NCBI GenBank assembly: GCA_903970255.1 | Contig: CAJCHM010000065.1 | Span: forward strand, 1 to 45,196 | DNA from: Acidobacteriota bacterium | GTDB lineage: Bacteria > Chlamydiota > Chlamydiia > Chlamydiales > Rhabdochlamydiaceae | Reading direction: 5' to 3' | DNA length: 45,196 nucleotides | Shown: positions 34,271-42,662 of the stretch, one piece after another | Layout: every line of letters starts with the position of its first letter | Numbering within the stretch: position 1 is the first letter of the stretch | Program-made: the position numbers and the translations under genes | Notes under the pieces: generated by a model | Told to the model about the DNA's origin: nothing | Database searches by the model: none | Seen by the model: the letters and a program-made list of their open reading frames with translations, nothing else

Positions 34271-34366
34271 GCCGGAGATGACTCACAGCACAACACTGCA
34301 TCCTTAAGGCTGCTACCTTCCGGTCCTGACCTGGTTCGGATCGTGCCGTTCTATAAGGTCCCCGGC
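34271..34366 (-). ncRNA. ffs: Signal recognition particle RNA (4.5S)
   Basis: The minus strand carries the diagnostic core ccaggtcaggaccggaagg followed by tagcagcc, the Ffh-binding internal loops and GGAA-type tetraloop of bacterial 4.5S RNA. The ends GCCGGGGA and TCTCCGGC pair, giving a 96-nt hairpin RNA. It guides ribosomes translating membrane proteins to the membrane together with Ffh and FtsY. It follows the SpoIID-like gene on the same strand and has its own promoter and terminator. A broken second copy lies at 30751. Confidence 0.95.
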
Positions 34367-34374
34367 AAAGGGAC

Positions 34375-34403
34375 ATGCTACCAATGATTGAGATTGGGAG
34401 CAA
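34375..34403 (-). promoter_or_regulatory. Promoter of the SRP RNA gene
   Basis: On the minus strand TTGCTC (34403-34398) and TAGCAT (34380-34375) are separated by exactly 17 bp. The -10 ends 8 bp before the first base of the RNA stem at 34366, the expected distance to a transcription start. Confidence 0.6.
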
Positions 34404-34418
34404 TCTTAAAAAAATTTC

Positions 34419-35597
34419 TTATAAATTATCCATCGACCGGATCTTTTCAAGCTTTGTCTCTGGGAAAAAAGAGTTCAAAATTTTCGGTGCTTTTTCTCCC
34501 TTGTCAGCCATGGCATTGGCACTAAATAGGCAGAGCCCCACTCCATTTCCTTCGCCAAACCCCTTGAAGATGACTTTATCGCCTGTCATTTGGACTGTAA
34601 AATCATTACTTTTAAGATGGGATTGTCCAAGCGCAGTTTGCAGTTTGACAAAGTCAAATTGGCGTGTTTCATTAACATCTTTTAACTTAGCTCCATAGAC
34701 TTTTTGAGACTTGCTATCTTGGTAGAGATCAAATTCAGAGACCTTCACAGCGCCAAGGGCTTTTGCAAGGTCCTGCTTGGAAATAGAAAAGGTCCAGGCG
34801 CTCTTTGCCCTTTCATGGCCGGCAAAAGGGGCTTCAACCCCTTCAGGTGCCTCAATGTCCTTGCGGAAAATCGCAGCATAGCTTGCAGTTTTTCCGGCGC
34901 TGTTTTTAACCCAGGTGGCAGGAAAAGGCATTCCCTGGTAGGTCATTACCATGTGGCGTGTGTTATCGATGGCTCTTTCAACGGGGAGATTCTGCAGAGC
35001 AAGGGCATACCCCTGATACTGAGTATCGAGAGCATCGACATGCCAGTAGGCAGATAGCTTGCGGCTGGCCATGTAATAAGCGTTAGTCCGGGCTGTAATT
35101 GCGATGGCATCCATCACTTCTTCATCCATTTCACCTGAAATCTGTGTTGCCATGGTCGACTTAAGATAGCGCTCAATATCGATTTCATTGACGACATGGA
35201 GCTTGCCGTTGATGTCGTAGATTTCAACACATCCTCGGTACTCGATCCCATCGACAAGGACAGTGCTGCTAGCATCGGAGGGCACAAGGCGGATTTGGAA
35301 GATTCCAGGGATGAGTTCTCCCCAGACAAGCCCCTGACTTGAGCTTGAGATCCACTCTCTTTTGGTGGAAATTCCATCGGTCACCGGCAGTGCATTAAGG
35401 GGGTTGAAAACGCCATAGCGCCCTTTAGCCTCTAGAAGGATCTTGTTTTGTTCTTTGCCGATTAGTACTTTAATTGTGGCAGGCTTTTCCTTCAAAGAGA
35501 CATCGGTGGGTATTTCCATCCTTCCAGCGAATAGGGGAACGGATGTCATTGGGCAGATTGCCAAGCTTATTGCAATCAAGGTGTTGAATTTATTCAT
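34419..35597 (-). CDS. SpoIID/LytB-domain protein, exported
   Basis: 392 residues with a signal peptide (1-24, ...SVPLFAG). The SpoIID domain is visible as ERYLKSTMATQISGEMDEEVMDAIAITARTNAYY (142-175), a late FPATWVKNSAGKTASYAAIF, and VIFKGFGEGNGVGLCLFSANAMADKG, the family's GxGHGxGm-like C-terminal motif. Family members are lytic transglycosylases cutting peptidoglycan stripped of stem peptides; in chlamydiae the family has been connected with division-septum peptidoglycan. Aligned to the family pattern YLxGVVxxEM, the catalytic Glu position is Gln152. It starts 19 bp after the ruvB start-side neighbour's end; order on the minus strand is ruvB, this gene, ffs. Confidence 0.88.
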   Translation of the reverse strand: MNKFNTLIAISLAICPMTSVPLFAGRMEIPTDVSLKEKPATIKVLIGKEQNKILLEAKGRYGVFNPLNALPVTDGISTKREWISSSSQGLVWGELIPGIFQIRLVPSDASSTVLVDGIEYRGCVEIYDINGKLHVVNEIDIERYLKSTMATQISGEMDEEVMDAIAITARTNAYYMASRKLSAYWHVDALDTQYQGYALALQNLPVERAIDNTRHMVMTYQGMPFPATWVKNSAGKTASYAAIFRKDIEAPEGVEAPFAGHERAKSAWTFSISKQDLAKALGAVKVSEFDLYQDSKSQKVYGAKLKDVNETRQFDFVKLQTALGQSHLKSNDFTVQMTGDKVIFKGFGEGNGVGLCLFSANAMADKGEKAPKILNSFFPETKLEKIRSMDNL

Positions 35598-36616
35598 AAA
35601 TTTTCTCCATTCTTTAATTTTGTAGGCAGTCGGATCCCTAAATGTTCATAAGATAGTGGTGTTGCTTCTCTGCCGCGGGGCGTTCGTTTGATGAACCCTT
35701 GCATGATCAGGTAAGGCTCGTAAACCTCCTCTAATGTATGCCCTTCTTCAGATAGAGCTGTGGCAAGAGTGCTGATCCCTACAGGACCGCCGTTATAATG
35801 ATCGATAATAACCTTTAAGATTTTTTTGTCCATTTCATCTAGGCCCTTGTGATCGATCTCAAGCATATCAAGAGCCTTGAGAGCAATGTCCCGATCAATT
35901 TTTGTATGCCCCTTGATTTGTGCAAAGTCGCGCACCCACCGCAGCAAGTTATTGGCAATGCGGGGGGTTCCCCGCGCACGCTCAGCCACTGCCATTGCGC
36001 CATCTGCTTGCAGCGCAACTCCGAGGATCTGGCTTGAGCGCTGAATGATTTTTTCCAAATATTCGGGGGAGTAGTAGTCTAAGCGAAGAGTCAGGAGAAA
36101 ACGGGAGCGCATGGGGCTGCTGAGCAACCCGGAGCGAGTGGTAGCCCCGACGAGCGTAAACGGTTTCAATTTCACCTGAACACTTCGGGCAGAGGGTCCC
36201 GAATCGATTAAAAGGTCCAAGTGGAAATCTTCCATTGCGGGATAAAGGTATTCTTCCACAGAGCGGTTTAAACGGTGGATCTCATCGATAAATAGAACAT
36301 CGCCCTGATTTAAATTTGTCAAGATGCCGGCGAGATCTCCTGGTTTTTCAATGACAGGGCCTGAGGTAACGACAAGATGGGTGCCCATCGTTTTTGCAAT
36401 GATATTGGCAAGGGTAGTTTTTCCAAGGCCAGGCGGTCCGTTTAATAAACAATGTCCTAAAGCCTCGCTACGCTGTTTTGCAGCTTGCATAAACACTTCT
36501 AAACGCTCGCGGATATTATTCTGACCGACAAAATCCAAAAGGGTTTGCGGCCTTAACGGAACTTCAAAGGGCTCATCCGGTTTGGTCCAAGAAGATTCAA
36601 TGATGGGGTCTGCCAT
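35594..36616 (-). CDS. ruvB: Holliday junction branch-migration helicase RuvB
   Basis: Hexameric AAA+ motor that drives branch migration with RuvA. The 340-residue product has Walker A GPPGLGKTT (60-68), Walker B VLFIDEIHR (107-115), sensor motif GATTRSGLLSSPMRSRF and a C-terminal winged-helix region (GPVGISTLATALSEE...TPRGREAT). ATG 36616 was chosen because family similarity starts at MADPIIES; the frame is open up to 36718 but overlaps the divergent dcd start. It overlaps the SpoIID-like gene by 4 bp, so the two are coupled. Confidence 0.95.
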   Translation of the reverse strand: MADPIIESSWTKPDEPFEVPLRPQTLLDFVGQNNIRERLEVFMQAAKQRSEALGHCLLNGPPGLGKTTLANIIAKTMGTHLVVTSGPVIEKPGDLAGILTNLNQGDVLFIDEIHRLNRSVEEYLYPAMEDFHLDLLIDSGPSARSVQVKLKPFTLVGATTRSGLLSSPMRSRFLLTLRLDYYSPEYLEKIIQRSSQILGVALQADGAMAVAERARGTPRIANNLLRWVRDFAQIKGHTKIDRDIALKALDMLEIDHKGLDEMDKKILKVIIDHYNGGPVGISTLATALSEEGHTLEEVYEPYLIMQGFIKRTPRGREATPLSYEHLGIRLPTKLKNGENL

Positions 36617-36716
36617 GAGATTGATTAAAGTTTTGCTCTGCTTATTGAAAACTCTAGCAAGAAAACGATTTCGATTGCTATAACTATTAGAGTGATGTTT
36701 CAAAAGGTACACCCCC

Positions 36717-37280
36717 ATGAGTCTGCAATCTGACCGGTGGATCCGCGAAATGGCTGAGAAATATGGAATGATCGAGCCGTTTGAGGATTCCCAAGTGCGC
36801 TATGTCGAAGATAGGAAAGTGATCAGTTATGGTCTATCTAGTTACGGATACGATTTGCGTGTTGGGCCTGAGTTTAAGGTGTTTACCAACCTTCGCAATT
36901 CGATTGTCGATCCTAAAAATTTTGATGAAAATGCATTCATCCAGACAGAAGGGGATTGCATTATCCCTCCGAATTCTTTTGCGCTGGCATGCAGCGTGGA
37001 GTACTTTCGCATCCCGCGCAATGTGCTCACCATTTGCATTGGCAAATCGACATATGCCCGTTGCGGGATCATCGTCAATGTAACCCCGTTTGAGCCCGGT
37101 TGGGAAGGTTTTGTCACTTTGGAGATTTCTAACACAACTCCATTGCCGGCTAAGATCTATGCCAATGAGGGTTTAGCTCAGGTGCTTTTCTTGCAAGGAG
37201 CTGAGGTGTGTGAAACCTCCTACGCCGATCGGAAGGGCAAGTACATGAACCAAACGAAAATTACTTTGCCAATTGCTTGA
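36717..37280 (+). CDS. dcd: dCTP deaminase Dcd
   Basis: Deaminates dCTP to dUTP for thymidylate synthesis. 187 residues with the family patterns [12 protein letters not shown] (about 39-50), the active-site [23 protein letters not shown] (about 109-131) with the nucleophile-activating Glu, and the late [22 protein letters not shown]. It diverges from ruvB with a 100-bp gap carrying both promoters; dcd next to ruvB is also known in Chlamydia. Confidence 0.95.
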   Translation: MSLQSDRWIREMAEKYGMIEPFEDSQVRYVEDRKVISYGLSSYGYDLRVGPEFKVFTNLRNSIVDPKNFDENAFIQTEGDCIIPPNSFALACSVEYFRIPRNVLTICIGKSTYARCGIIVNVTPFEPGWEGFVTLEISNTTPLPAKIYANEGLAQVLFLQGAEVCETSYADRKGKYMNQTKITLPIA

Positions 37281-37454
37281 CATTAATTCAGCAAGCCATT
37301 TAATATCAGACGCTTAAGTTTTTTTGTTGGCCCATCAAGGGTGCAACAGGAAAACTAACAGGATGCGCAGGTAGTTTACAAAAAAGAAAGAAACCTTTAA
37401 GTATCAGACAAAGGAGGGGATTGCAGTTTCCCTCTAGTAACCCCCATTTTCCTA

Positions 37455-37805
37455 ATGATATATAGAAAGGTAAGAGAGGAACACTCTCTGCGAGCAACGC
37501 CCTGCTCGCAGAGAGGTGTAAGTGGTTTGATTCGCCAAAGTTGGTGGGTTCTTCTCTTTATCTCTGCTTGCTTTCTGGTTTTTTTGCACTTTAGCGAGAA
37601 GAAAAATCGGGTGATTTCCTCCCTTGGGCAGCACTTAAGCTGCTATCGCGTCCAAAAAGCTAAGCTTCTTCAAGAAAATGAAGAGTTAAAGCTACAAATT
37701 AACAGTCAAAGCGACCCAGCCTGGATTCAGCTTACTTTAATGAAAGGATTAGGACTTGTCCCTGAAGGACAGCTAAAAGTTTATTTTCACGGCAACAATG
37801 ATTAG
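37455..37805 (+). CDS. Small division-protein-like membrane protein (FtsL/DivIC type)
   Basis: 116 residues from ATG 37455, or 92 if a TTG at 37527 (preceded by AGAGG at 37512) is the real start. One transmembrane segment (WWVLLFISACFLVFLHF) is followed by a coiled coil (ENEELKLQIN) and the tail WIQLTLMKGLGLVPEGQLKVYF, which matches the FtsL/FtsB/DivIC pattern of a short helix then GLVPEGExKVYF. These proteins assemble a septal complex at the inner membrane. The alternative start matters because a perfect hairpin (37484-37515) lies in the disputed N-terminal coding part. Assigned from pattern only. Confidence 0.6.
   Translation: MIYRKVREEHSLRATPCSQRGVSGLIRQSWWVLLFISACFLVFLHFSEKKNRVISSLGQHLSCYRVQKAKLLQENEELKLQINSQSDPAWIQLTLMKGLGLVPEGQLKVYFHGNND
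37484..37515. promoter_or_regulatory. Perfect inverted repeat near the start of the FtsL/DivIC-like gene
   Basis: ctctctgcgagca (37484-37496) and tgctcgcagagag (37503-37515) form a perfect 13-bp stem with a 6-bp loop. No T run follows. The right arm overlaps the AGAGG that would serve the TTG start at 37527, so a folded RNA would hide that site. It could also be a terminator-like or attenuating element after dcd. Confidence 0.6.
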
Positions 37806-37832
37806 AGGGAATTGCAAAACTAGGGAGCTTGC

Positions 37833-39083
37833 GTGCTTGTTTTGCTGCTCTTAAGTTTAATTGTCTTTCTATTCTTATCAGGTTTTTTTTCCTCTTCCGA
37901 AGTGGCCCTATTCTCCCTTTCATCGATGAAGGTCAAATCATTTAAGACAGATCCTGACAAGCGCAAGCAGCTTGTGGCCACATTGCTTGCTACTCCGCGT
38001 GATTTACTGGTCACGATCATTATTTTGAATGTGATCATTAACATTTTGATCCAGAACATCACCTCTAGCATTTTTGGAAATTTCTCCGGATGGATGCTCA
38101 ATATTGGAGTTCCATTGGTCTTGACCTTAGTTTTTGGAGAAGTTGTTCCCAAATCCATTGGGATGGCTAATAATGCCTCCATTTCCTATCGAGTCGCTCC
38201 TTTTCTCTATTCTGCTCAGCGCTTCTTCCTTCCCATCCGCAGGTGTTTGACCTCCTTTACCAGTTTCCTCTCTCGATTTTTCTTTTTTTTCTTAAAATCT
38301 GAGGAGGAAATCTCCTTTGATGAGCTTCAGCATGCTTTAAAAACCTCTCGTCATTTTGGGATTTTAAACGAAGATGAAGCGGAGCTTGTTCGAGGGTATC
38401 TCATTCTGCAGGAATCCCAGGTCAAGGAGTTGATGCGGCCAAGGGAAGAGGTTCTCTATTTCGATTTAGAGGAGCCTCTTTCAAAATTGGTTCATCTGTT
38501 TGTCGATCAGGAGTGCTCCCGGATTCCGGTTTGCAAGGAGAGCTTAGATGATGTGATGGGAATTATTACAAGCCAGTTTTTCTTTTTAAATCGGGAAAAG
38601 CTACAAGAAAAACAAGATTTAATCCCCCTTTTGAAAAAACCGATGTTTGTCCATGAAGGGATGTCCGCTGAAATTTTATTGCGGCAAATGTACGATCGAA
38701 AGGAATCGCTTGCGATGGTCGTCGATGAGTATGGGTCGATTTCCGGGTTGATCGCCCTTGAGGACCTGGTAGAAAAAGTGGTTGGGGAAATCGCCGATGC
38801 AAGGGATATCAAAAGCCGCTATACTCGGTCAGGAGAGGATATCATCATTGCAAGTGGGAAGATGGAGCTGTTTGAGTTTGAAGAAATTTTTGGCACCTCT
38901 CTTCCCAGTCAGAACAATATGGTGACAATAGGGGGGTGGCTCACAGAACAGATGGGGGACATCCCCAAGACAGGGGTAAAATACACAGCATTTGGTTTCC
39001 TATTCCATGTTTTAGCAGCAGATGCCAAAAGAGTGCGCCGCATTTATATCCGCCGGCTTAAAATCGGGATACCAGAATCATGA
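37833..39083 (+). CDS. CNNM/HlyC-CorC family protein 1
   Basis: 416 residues starting with GTG (37833), preceded by AGGGAG. A DUF21/CNNM membrane domain with three to four segments (LLLLSLIVFLFLSGFFSSSEVALFSLS; LLVTIIILNVIINILIQ; LVLTLVFGEVVPKSIG) covers about 1-180. A CBS pair follows (about 200-325, with ELMRPREEVLYFDLEE and ESLAMVVDEYGSISGLIALEDLVEK), then a CorC_HlyC domain. The family is linked to Mg2+/Co2+ handling; the 'hemolysin' label (TlyC) is historical. Tandem with a second paralogue. Confidence 0.9.
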   Translation: MLVLLLLSLIVFLFLSGFFSSSEVALFSLSSMKVKSFKTDPDKRKQLVATLLATPRDLLVTIIILNVIINILIQNITSSIFGNFSGWMLNIGVPLVLTLVFGEVVPKSIGMANNASISYRVAPFLYSAQRFFLPIRRCLTSFTSFLSRFFFFFLKSEEEISFDELQHALKTSRHFGILNEDEAELVRGYLILQESQVKELMRPREEVLYFDLEEPLSKLVHLFVDQECSRIPVCKESLDDVMGIITSQFFFLNREKLQEKQDLIPLLKKPMFVHEGMSAEILLRQMYDRKESLAMVVDEYGSISGLIALEDLVEKVVGEIADARDIKSRYTRSGEDIIIASGKMELFEFEEIFGTSLPSQNNMVTIGGWLTEQMGDIPKTGVKYTAFGFLFHVLAADAKRVRRIYIRRLKIGIPES

Positions 39084-40324
39084 ATGAATCCTGGAAATTT
39101 TTTCTCCTTATGATTGTCATGTGCCTTTTCATCCAAGGCTTTTTTGCCATGGTGGAGATGGCTTGCGTTTCCTTTAATAAGGTGCGTCTCCAATATTATG
39201 TCAGTAAACAAAACAAGCGCGCCATTTGGCTCAGCTACCTTCTGCATCATCCTGCGCTTTTATTCGGGACGACCCTCATTGGCGTTAATACTGCTTTAAT
39301 CGTTGGTTCAGAGTGCGCCCGCCGTTTTTACATCTCTTTGGGTCTGAGCCCAGACTTTGCGCCTCTTTCTCAGATTGTCATTGTTCTGATCTTTGCTGAA
39401 ATTGCGCCTATGATTGCAGGGAGGCGCTTTGCTGAGCATGCCGCGATGCTTGGAGTTCCCATTTTGATTTTTTTTTCCATTATTTTGCGGCCTGTCATTT
39501 GGTCGCTTGATTTGCTCTGCCGCTTTGTGAATCGCTTGATTGGAAAGCCAGTTGCTCCAGGGGCATATCTATCTCGTGAAGAGCTGCAAAATATGATTGA
39601 AGAAAGAGATGAAACGATTTCGACCGAACCTTCCAAAAAGGAATTTAATACGGTCGTTGCCAATATTTTCACTTTAAAAAATAAGATAGCGCGCGATCTG
39701 ATGCTTCCATTGACCCATGTCCCCCTTGTGCCCTCTTTTTGCACTGTAAAGGAGATGAGAGACATCATCAAGGATAAGCATATATCTTACCTTCCCATTT
39801 ATCACCGCACCTCACAGAATATTGTCGCGATTGCTTATCCCCGCGACCTACTTAGACTCTCTGAGAATAAAAAAATCAAAGACTATTCCCGCCAGCCGTG
39901 GTTCATTACAGAGAGCAACTCGATTTTGCAGATCTTAAAGCAATTTCGCCGTAACAACCAGAGCTTGGCAATTGTCTTGAATGAAAAAGGGCTTGCAACA
40001 GGGGTCTTGACACTGGATGAGATCGTCGATGAGATTTTTGGTACTTCTGATGAATGGATGTCGTATGAAGATATGGTGCCCAGGGCCTATCATGTCATTT
40101 TAGATCGAACATTTCCCGGGGAGACTCGCCTCGATGCCTTTAACAAACAATTCAGCGTCCATTTGAGTTACAGGGATGCAGAAACCCTCGAAGAGCTCAT
40201 GACCCAAGCCATTGGCCATTCCCCCTCCAAGGGAGAGTCGGTGCGCATCGACCAATTTGAGCTGACCGTTGAGGAGGCTTCCCTTCTTGGCCCCAAAATG
40301 ATCCAGGTGCGTACCGTATTTTAA
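39080..40324 (+). CDS. CNNM/HlyC-CorC family protein 2
   Basis: 414 residues; ATG overlaps the stop of the preceding paralogue (ATGA). Same architecture: DUF21 membrane domain (FFAMVEMACVSFNKVRL; ALLFGTTLIGVNTALIVGS; VIVLIFAEIAPMIAGRR), a CBS pair (DLMLPLTHVPLVPSFCTVKEM; LAIVLNEKGLATGVLTLDEIVDEIFG) and a C-terminal CorC_HlyC domain. Sequence similarity to protein 1 is moderate, so the duplication is old. The pair may form a heteromeric cation transporter or regulator. Confidence 0.88.
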   Translation: MNESWKFFLLMIVMCLFIQGFFAMVEMACVSFNKVRLQYYVSKQNKRAIWLSYLLHHPALLFGTTLIGVNTALIVGSECARRFYISLGLSPDFAPLSQIVIVLIFAEIAPMIAGRRFAEHAAMLGVPILIFFSIILRPVIWSLDLLCRFVNRLIGKPVAPGAYLSREELQNMIEERDETISTEPSKKEFNTVVANIFTLKNKIARDLMLPLTHVPLVPSFCTVKEMRDIIKDKHISYLPIYHRTSQNIVAIAYPRDLLRLSENKKIKDYSRQPWFITESNSILQILKQFRRNNQSLAIVLNEKGLATGVLTLDEIVDEIFGTSDEWMSYEDMVPRAYHVILDRTFPGETRLDAFNKQFSVHLSYRDAETLEELMTQAIGHSPSKGESVRIDQFELTVEEASLLGPKMIQVRTVF

Positions 40325-40396
40325 GCTTGTACCTGTTGTCTAAAAAGAGGAAAACAGATAAAAACAAAAATTTGACAACAAAAAAAGGAGATCGTT

Positions 40397-41458
40397 ATGT
40401 CCCAATCTGTACTAGCTTCGAAGCTTCAATTTTTTGCCTACCGGTTAGGAACCATGGCAAAATCTTTCAAGACTTTATACACACTGCCCCAAGAGAAGGT
40501 AAACGCTTTTCTTAACTCTTACGATATGTATGACCATGATTGGGCCGATGAGGAAGGGCTTGTGCAAACCATGGGTCCAGAATATTATGCGAAAATTAAA
40601 CAGAAGCTGATCGATTATTACAGTGTGCTTAACCATTTGTGCGCACTGGGCCAAGTTGAAAAAATGTACATCCCTCCTGCGATGGATCTTTCCAAAAGCA
40701 TCATGGCAAATCAGACCCTATTTGAGAAGAAAATGAGCCACGATCTGGGAATTGTGAAAAATGACCATGTGCTCGACATTGGATGTGGCAGAGGGCGTGT
40801 GGCAAGCCATATGGCATCGATGACCGGTGCTCAGGTGACAGGAATCAATATCGATCCCGACCAGATCGCTTGTGCAAAGCGCTATGTCCAGGGAAAAAGG
40901 CTCTCCGATCGGTGTCATTTCCAAATTCGGGATCTCAATGATGTCCCTTTTCCTTTTCCAAATGACTCTTTTGATGCCGTCTATCAAATTCAGGCATTTA
41001 GCTTATGCAAAGATCTCGGTAAGGTCTTTGAAGATATCTACCGTATGTTAAAGCCAGGTGCAAAATTTGCCTGCTTGGATTGGTTTGCCTTAAGCAAATA
41101 TGATCCTCAAAATCCTGTGCATACAAGTTTAATGAAGCGGATCAAGCCGCTTATTGGGGCGATAGGCACTGTTTCTGTGGATAAATTTACAGACCTGCTG
41201 CAAAAGGCGGGATTTAAAGTCCTCATCAATGAGAATGCCAGCATCGACGCTCTTCAAGCACCTCTCATTGAAAATGCTGATAAGTTCTTCACTGGGATGG
41301 CCAAACTCATTAAAACGCTTGTCATGTGCAAAATCTTGCCCAACCACTTCAATATCCTCTTCGATCGCCTCACAAAAGATGGACAAGCTTTCGTTGAAGC
41401 TGACAGGATGAGACTGGTGACGACAAGCCACTATTTCCTTGCGCAAAAAGCAAGATAG
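40397..41458 (+). CDS. SAM-dependent methyltransferase, sterol 24-C-methyltransferase-like
   Basis: 353 residues, ATG with an ideal AAGGAG site at 40385-40390. Motif I VLDIGCGRGRVASHMA (125-140), motif post-I TGINIDPDQIACAKR, DLNDVPFPFPNDSFDAVYQIQAFSLCKDLGKVFEDIYRMLKPGAKFACLDWFALSKYDPQNPVH. That last stretch closely follows the sterol methyltransferase (Erg6/SMT) pattern with its FPDNSFDAVYAIEA and EWCMTDKYDPNNPEH segments. The aromatic FHF motif of true SMTs is absent here, so a different lipid acceptor is possible. A hairpin terminator follows. Confidence 0.78.
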   Translation: MSQSVLASKLQFFAYRLGTMAKSFKTLYTLPQEKVNAFLNSYDMYDHDWADEEGLVQTMGPEYYAKIKQKLIDYYSVLNHLCALGQVEKMYIPPAMDLSKSIMANQTLFEKKMSHDLGIVKNDHVLDIGCGRGRVASHMASMTGAQVTGINIDPDQIACAKRYVQGKRLSDRCHFQIRDLNDVPFPFPNDSFDAVYQIQAFSLCKDLGKVFEDIYRMLKPGAKFACLDWFALSKYDPQNPVHTSLMKRIKPLIGAIGTVSVDKFTDLLQKAGFKVLINENASIDALQAPLIENADKFFTGMAKLIKTLVMCKILPNHFNILFDRLTKDGQAFVEADRMRLVTTSHYFLAQKAR

Positions 41459-41468
41459 CCAGGGGGTG

Positions 41469-41496
41469 TTGGGCCGCTGTTGTTCCTGCGGCCCAA
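41469..41496 (+). terminator. Hairpin terminator between convergent genes
   Basis: Perfect 9-bp stem ttgggccgc / gcggcccaa with a 10-nt loop, followed by gaatcttattt on the plus strand. It lies between the methyltransferase gene (plus) and the convergent minus-strand gene ending at 41506, so it may act in both directions. Confidence 0.6.
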
Positions 41497-41505
41497 GAAT
41501 CTTAT

Positions 41506-42537
41506 TTAATAAAGATTACCGCTCTTCATGAATTCAAAAACATAAGGCTTACCGACATCTTGAAAATCTTGGCTTAAATGATTGTGGGGATGGTCGGCTT
41601 TATGAGGCACAACAAGGATGTTTTTGTGCGTGTCAATCTTGTGAGTATTTGTTCCCCACGGATTGATTGTACCATCTTCCTTTTTGAATAGATTTAAGAC
41701 CTGGAAATTTTGATTTGAGTATTGCTCTGGTAAGATGAAATAAGCAGGGCAAAGATTGATCGCGCGGATGCGGGAGAGCAGCTCTGGGCATGCCTCATCA
41801 ATGATACGAAGGGCGGCATTCACGTGGACTGCGCCTTCAGAGTGAGCAATCTGTAGGAATTTGCGATCTGGATTTGCAATTAAGAAATCCACCCACTGCT
41901 GTGCAATCAGGTAGGAAGTTTTTGTGTAGCTACCCCCATTAACAGCTTTCATCCTCATCGCATCTCCTAGAAATCCGTTGAAATCACCTTGTGCTGACTT
42001 TTGGTGTGTGGAATGGTAAACACAATGGAGGTTATTTCCAGCAGCAAACAATTCGGATAACGTTGAAGCATCCTTCCCAGAATGACCAATGGTGGTGTTT
42101 CCCATCCCATTGACATAGCCAATGTGTCCTGTAATCGGATCTTTTCCCATCTTTTCACTTAAAGAGTAATATTGCGAGCCGATTCCTCCCTCTCCGAAAC
42201 CAAAAGGAAGGCATTTCAGGGGATGTAAATTATTTTTTTCAAAACAGCCTAAGCGGTGGAGAGCCTTACAAAGGCGATCTATACTGTCGAATGCATGATT
42301 TTTGCCCCAATCTTCGCCGCTAATGGTTGGGTCTTCCATTTTAGCAAGTTCCCAAACTTTTCCATAAACCCCATTTTTTTCAGATTCATTCAACTCCTGA
42401 AAGCGTTGTCTGACTACCTGCTCTGATTTTTCAAGAGGGGCGGTTGCAAGATAAATAGTATCACAAGTGTGCAGGGTATTAGCAGCATAACTCATGAGGT
42501 CATCAGTTTTTGCTTTTAAAGCTTCAAGAAATATCAT
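41506..42537 (-). CDS. Chlamydia-type protein of possible DUF687 family, lipase-like motif
   Basis: 343 residues, no signal peptide. An early ATAPLEKSE region, then GHIGYVNGMGNTTIGH (about 140-155), then LQIAHSEGAVHVNAALRIID (about 227-246). HSEGA around the Ser fits the nucleophile elbow of an alpha/beta hydrolase, followed by a plausible late His (VVPHKADHPHNH). The pattern recalls DUF687 proteins known from chlamydiae, which I assign with limited certainty. A role in cleaving a host lipid would be inference. Confidence 0.55.
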   Translation of the reverse strand: MIFLEALKAKTDDLMSYAANTLHTCDTIYLATAPLEKSEQVVRQRFQELNESEKNGVYGKVWELAKMEDPTISGEDWGKNHAFDSIDRLCKALHRLGCFEKNNLHPLKCLPFGFGEGGIGSQYYSLSEKMGKDPITGHIGYVNGMGNTTIGHSGKDASTLSELFAAGNNLHCVYHSTHQKSAQGDFNGFLGDAMRMKAVNGGSYTKTSYLIAQQWVDFLIANPDRKFLQIAHSEGAVHVNAALRIIDEACPELLSRIRAINLCPAYFILPEQYSNQNFQVLNLFKKEDGTINPWGTNTHKIDTHKNILVVPHKADHPHNHLSQDFQDVGKPYVFEFMKSGNLY

Positions 42538-42662
42538 AATTTACCTTTTAAAGTTAAAATTTAGTTAATTTTCATTTTCTATTATAACATTATTGCTAAA
42601 AAAACAATTGTTAATAATTTTTTAATATGTAAAGTTTTTAATTATATCTATTTTAATTTTCT

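Larger units (their letters stand above)
34206..34307. repeat. Right copy of the 100-bp direct repeat flanking the F-box/LRR island
   Basis: Counterpart of 30688-30787. The half that lies within the SRP RNA (34271-34307) is identical to the left copy, while the half derived from the barrel-protein gene has all the differences. That fits selection on the intact RNA gene and decay of the coding fragment. Confidence 0.9.

Noticed and set aside
34310-34345. ggttcggatc resembling the T-arm of a tRNA
   Set aside because: It is part of the SRP RNA (complement of the conserved core); no acceptor stem or anticodon arm can be built.
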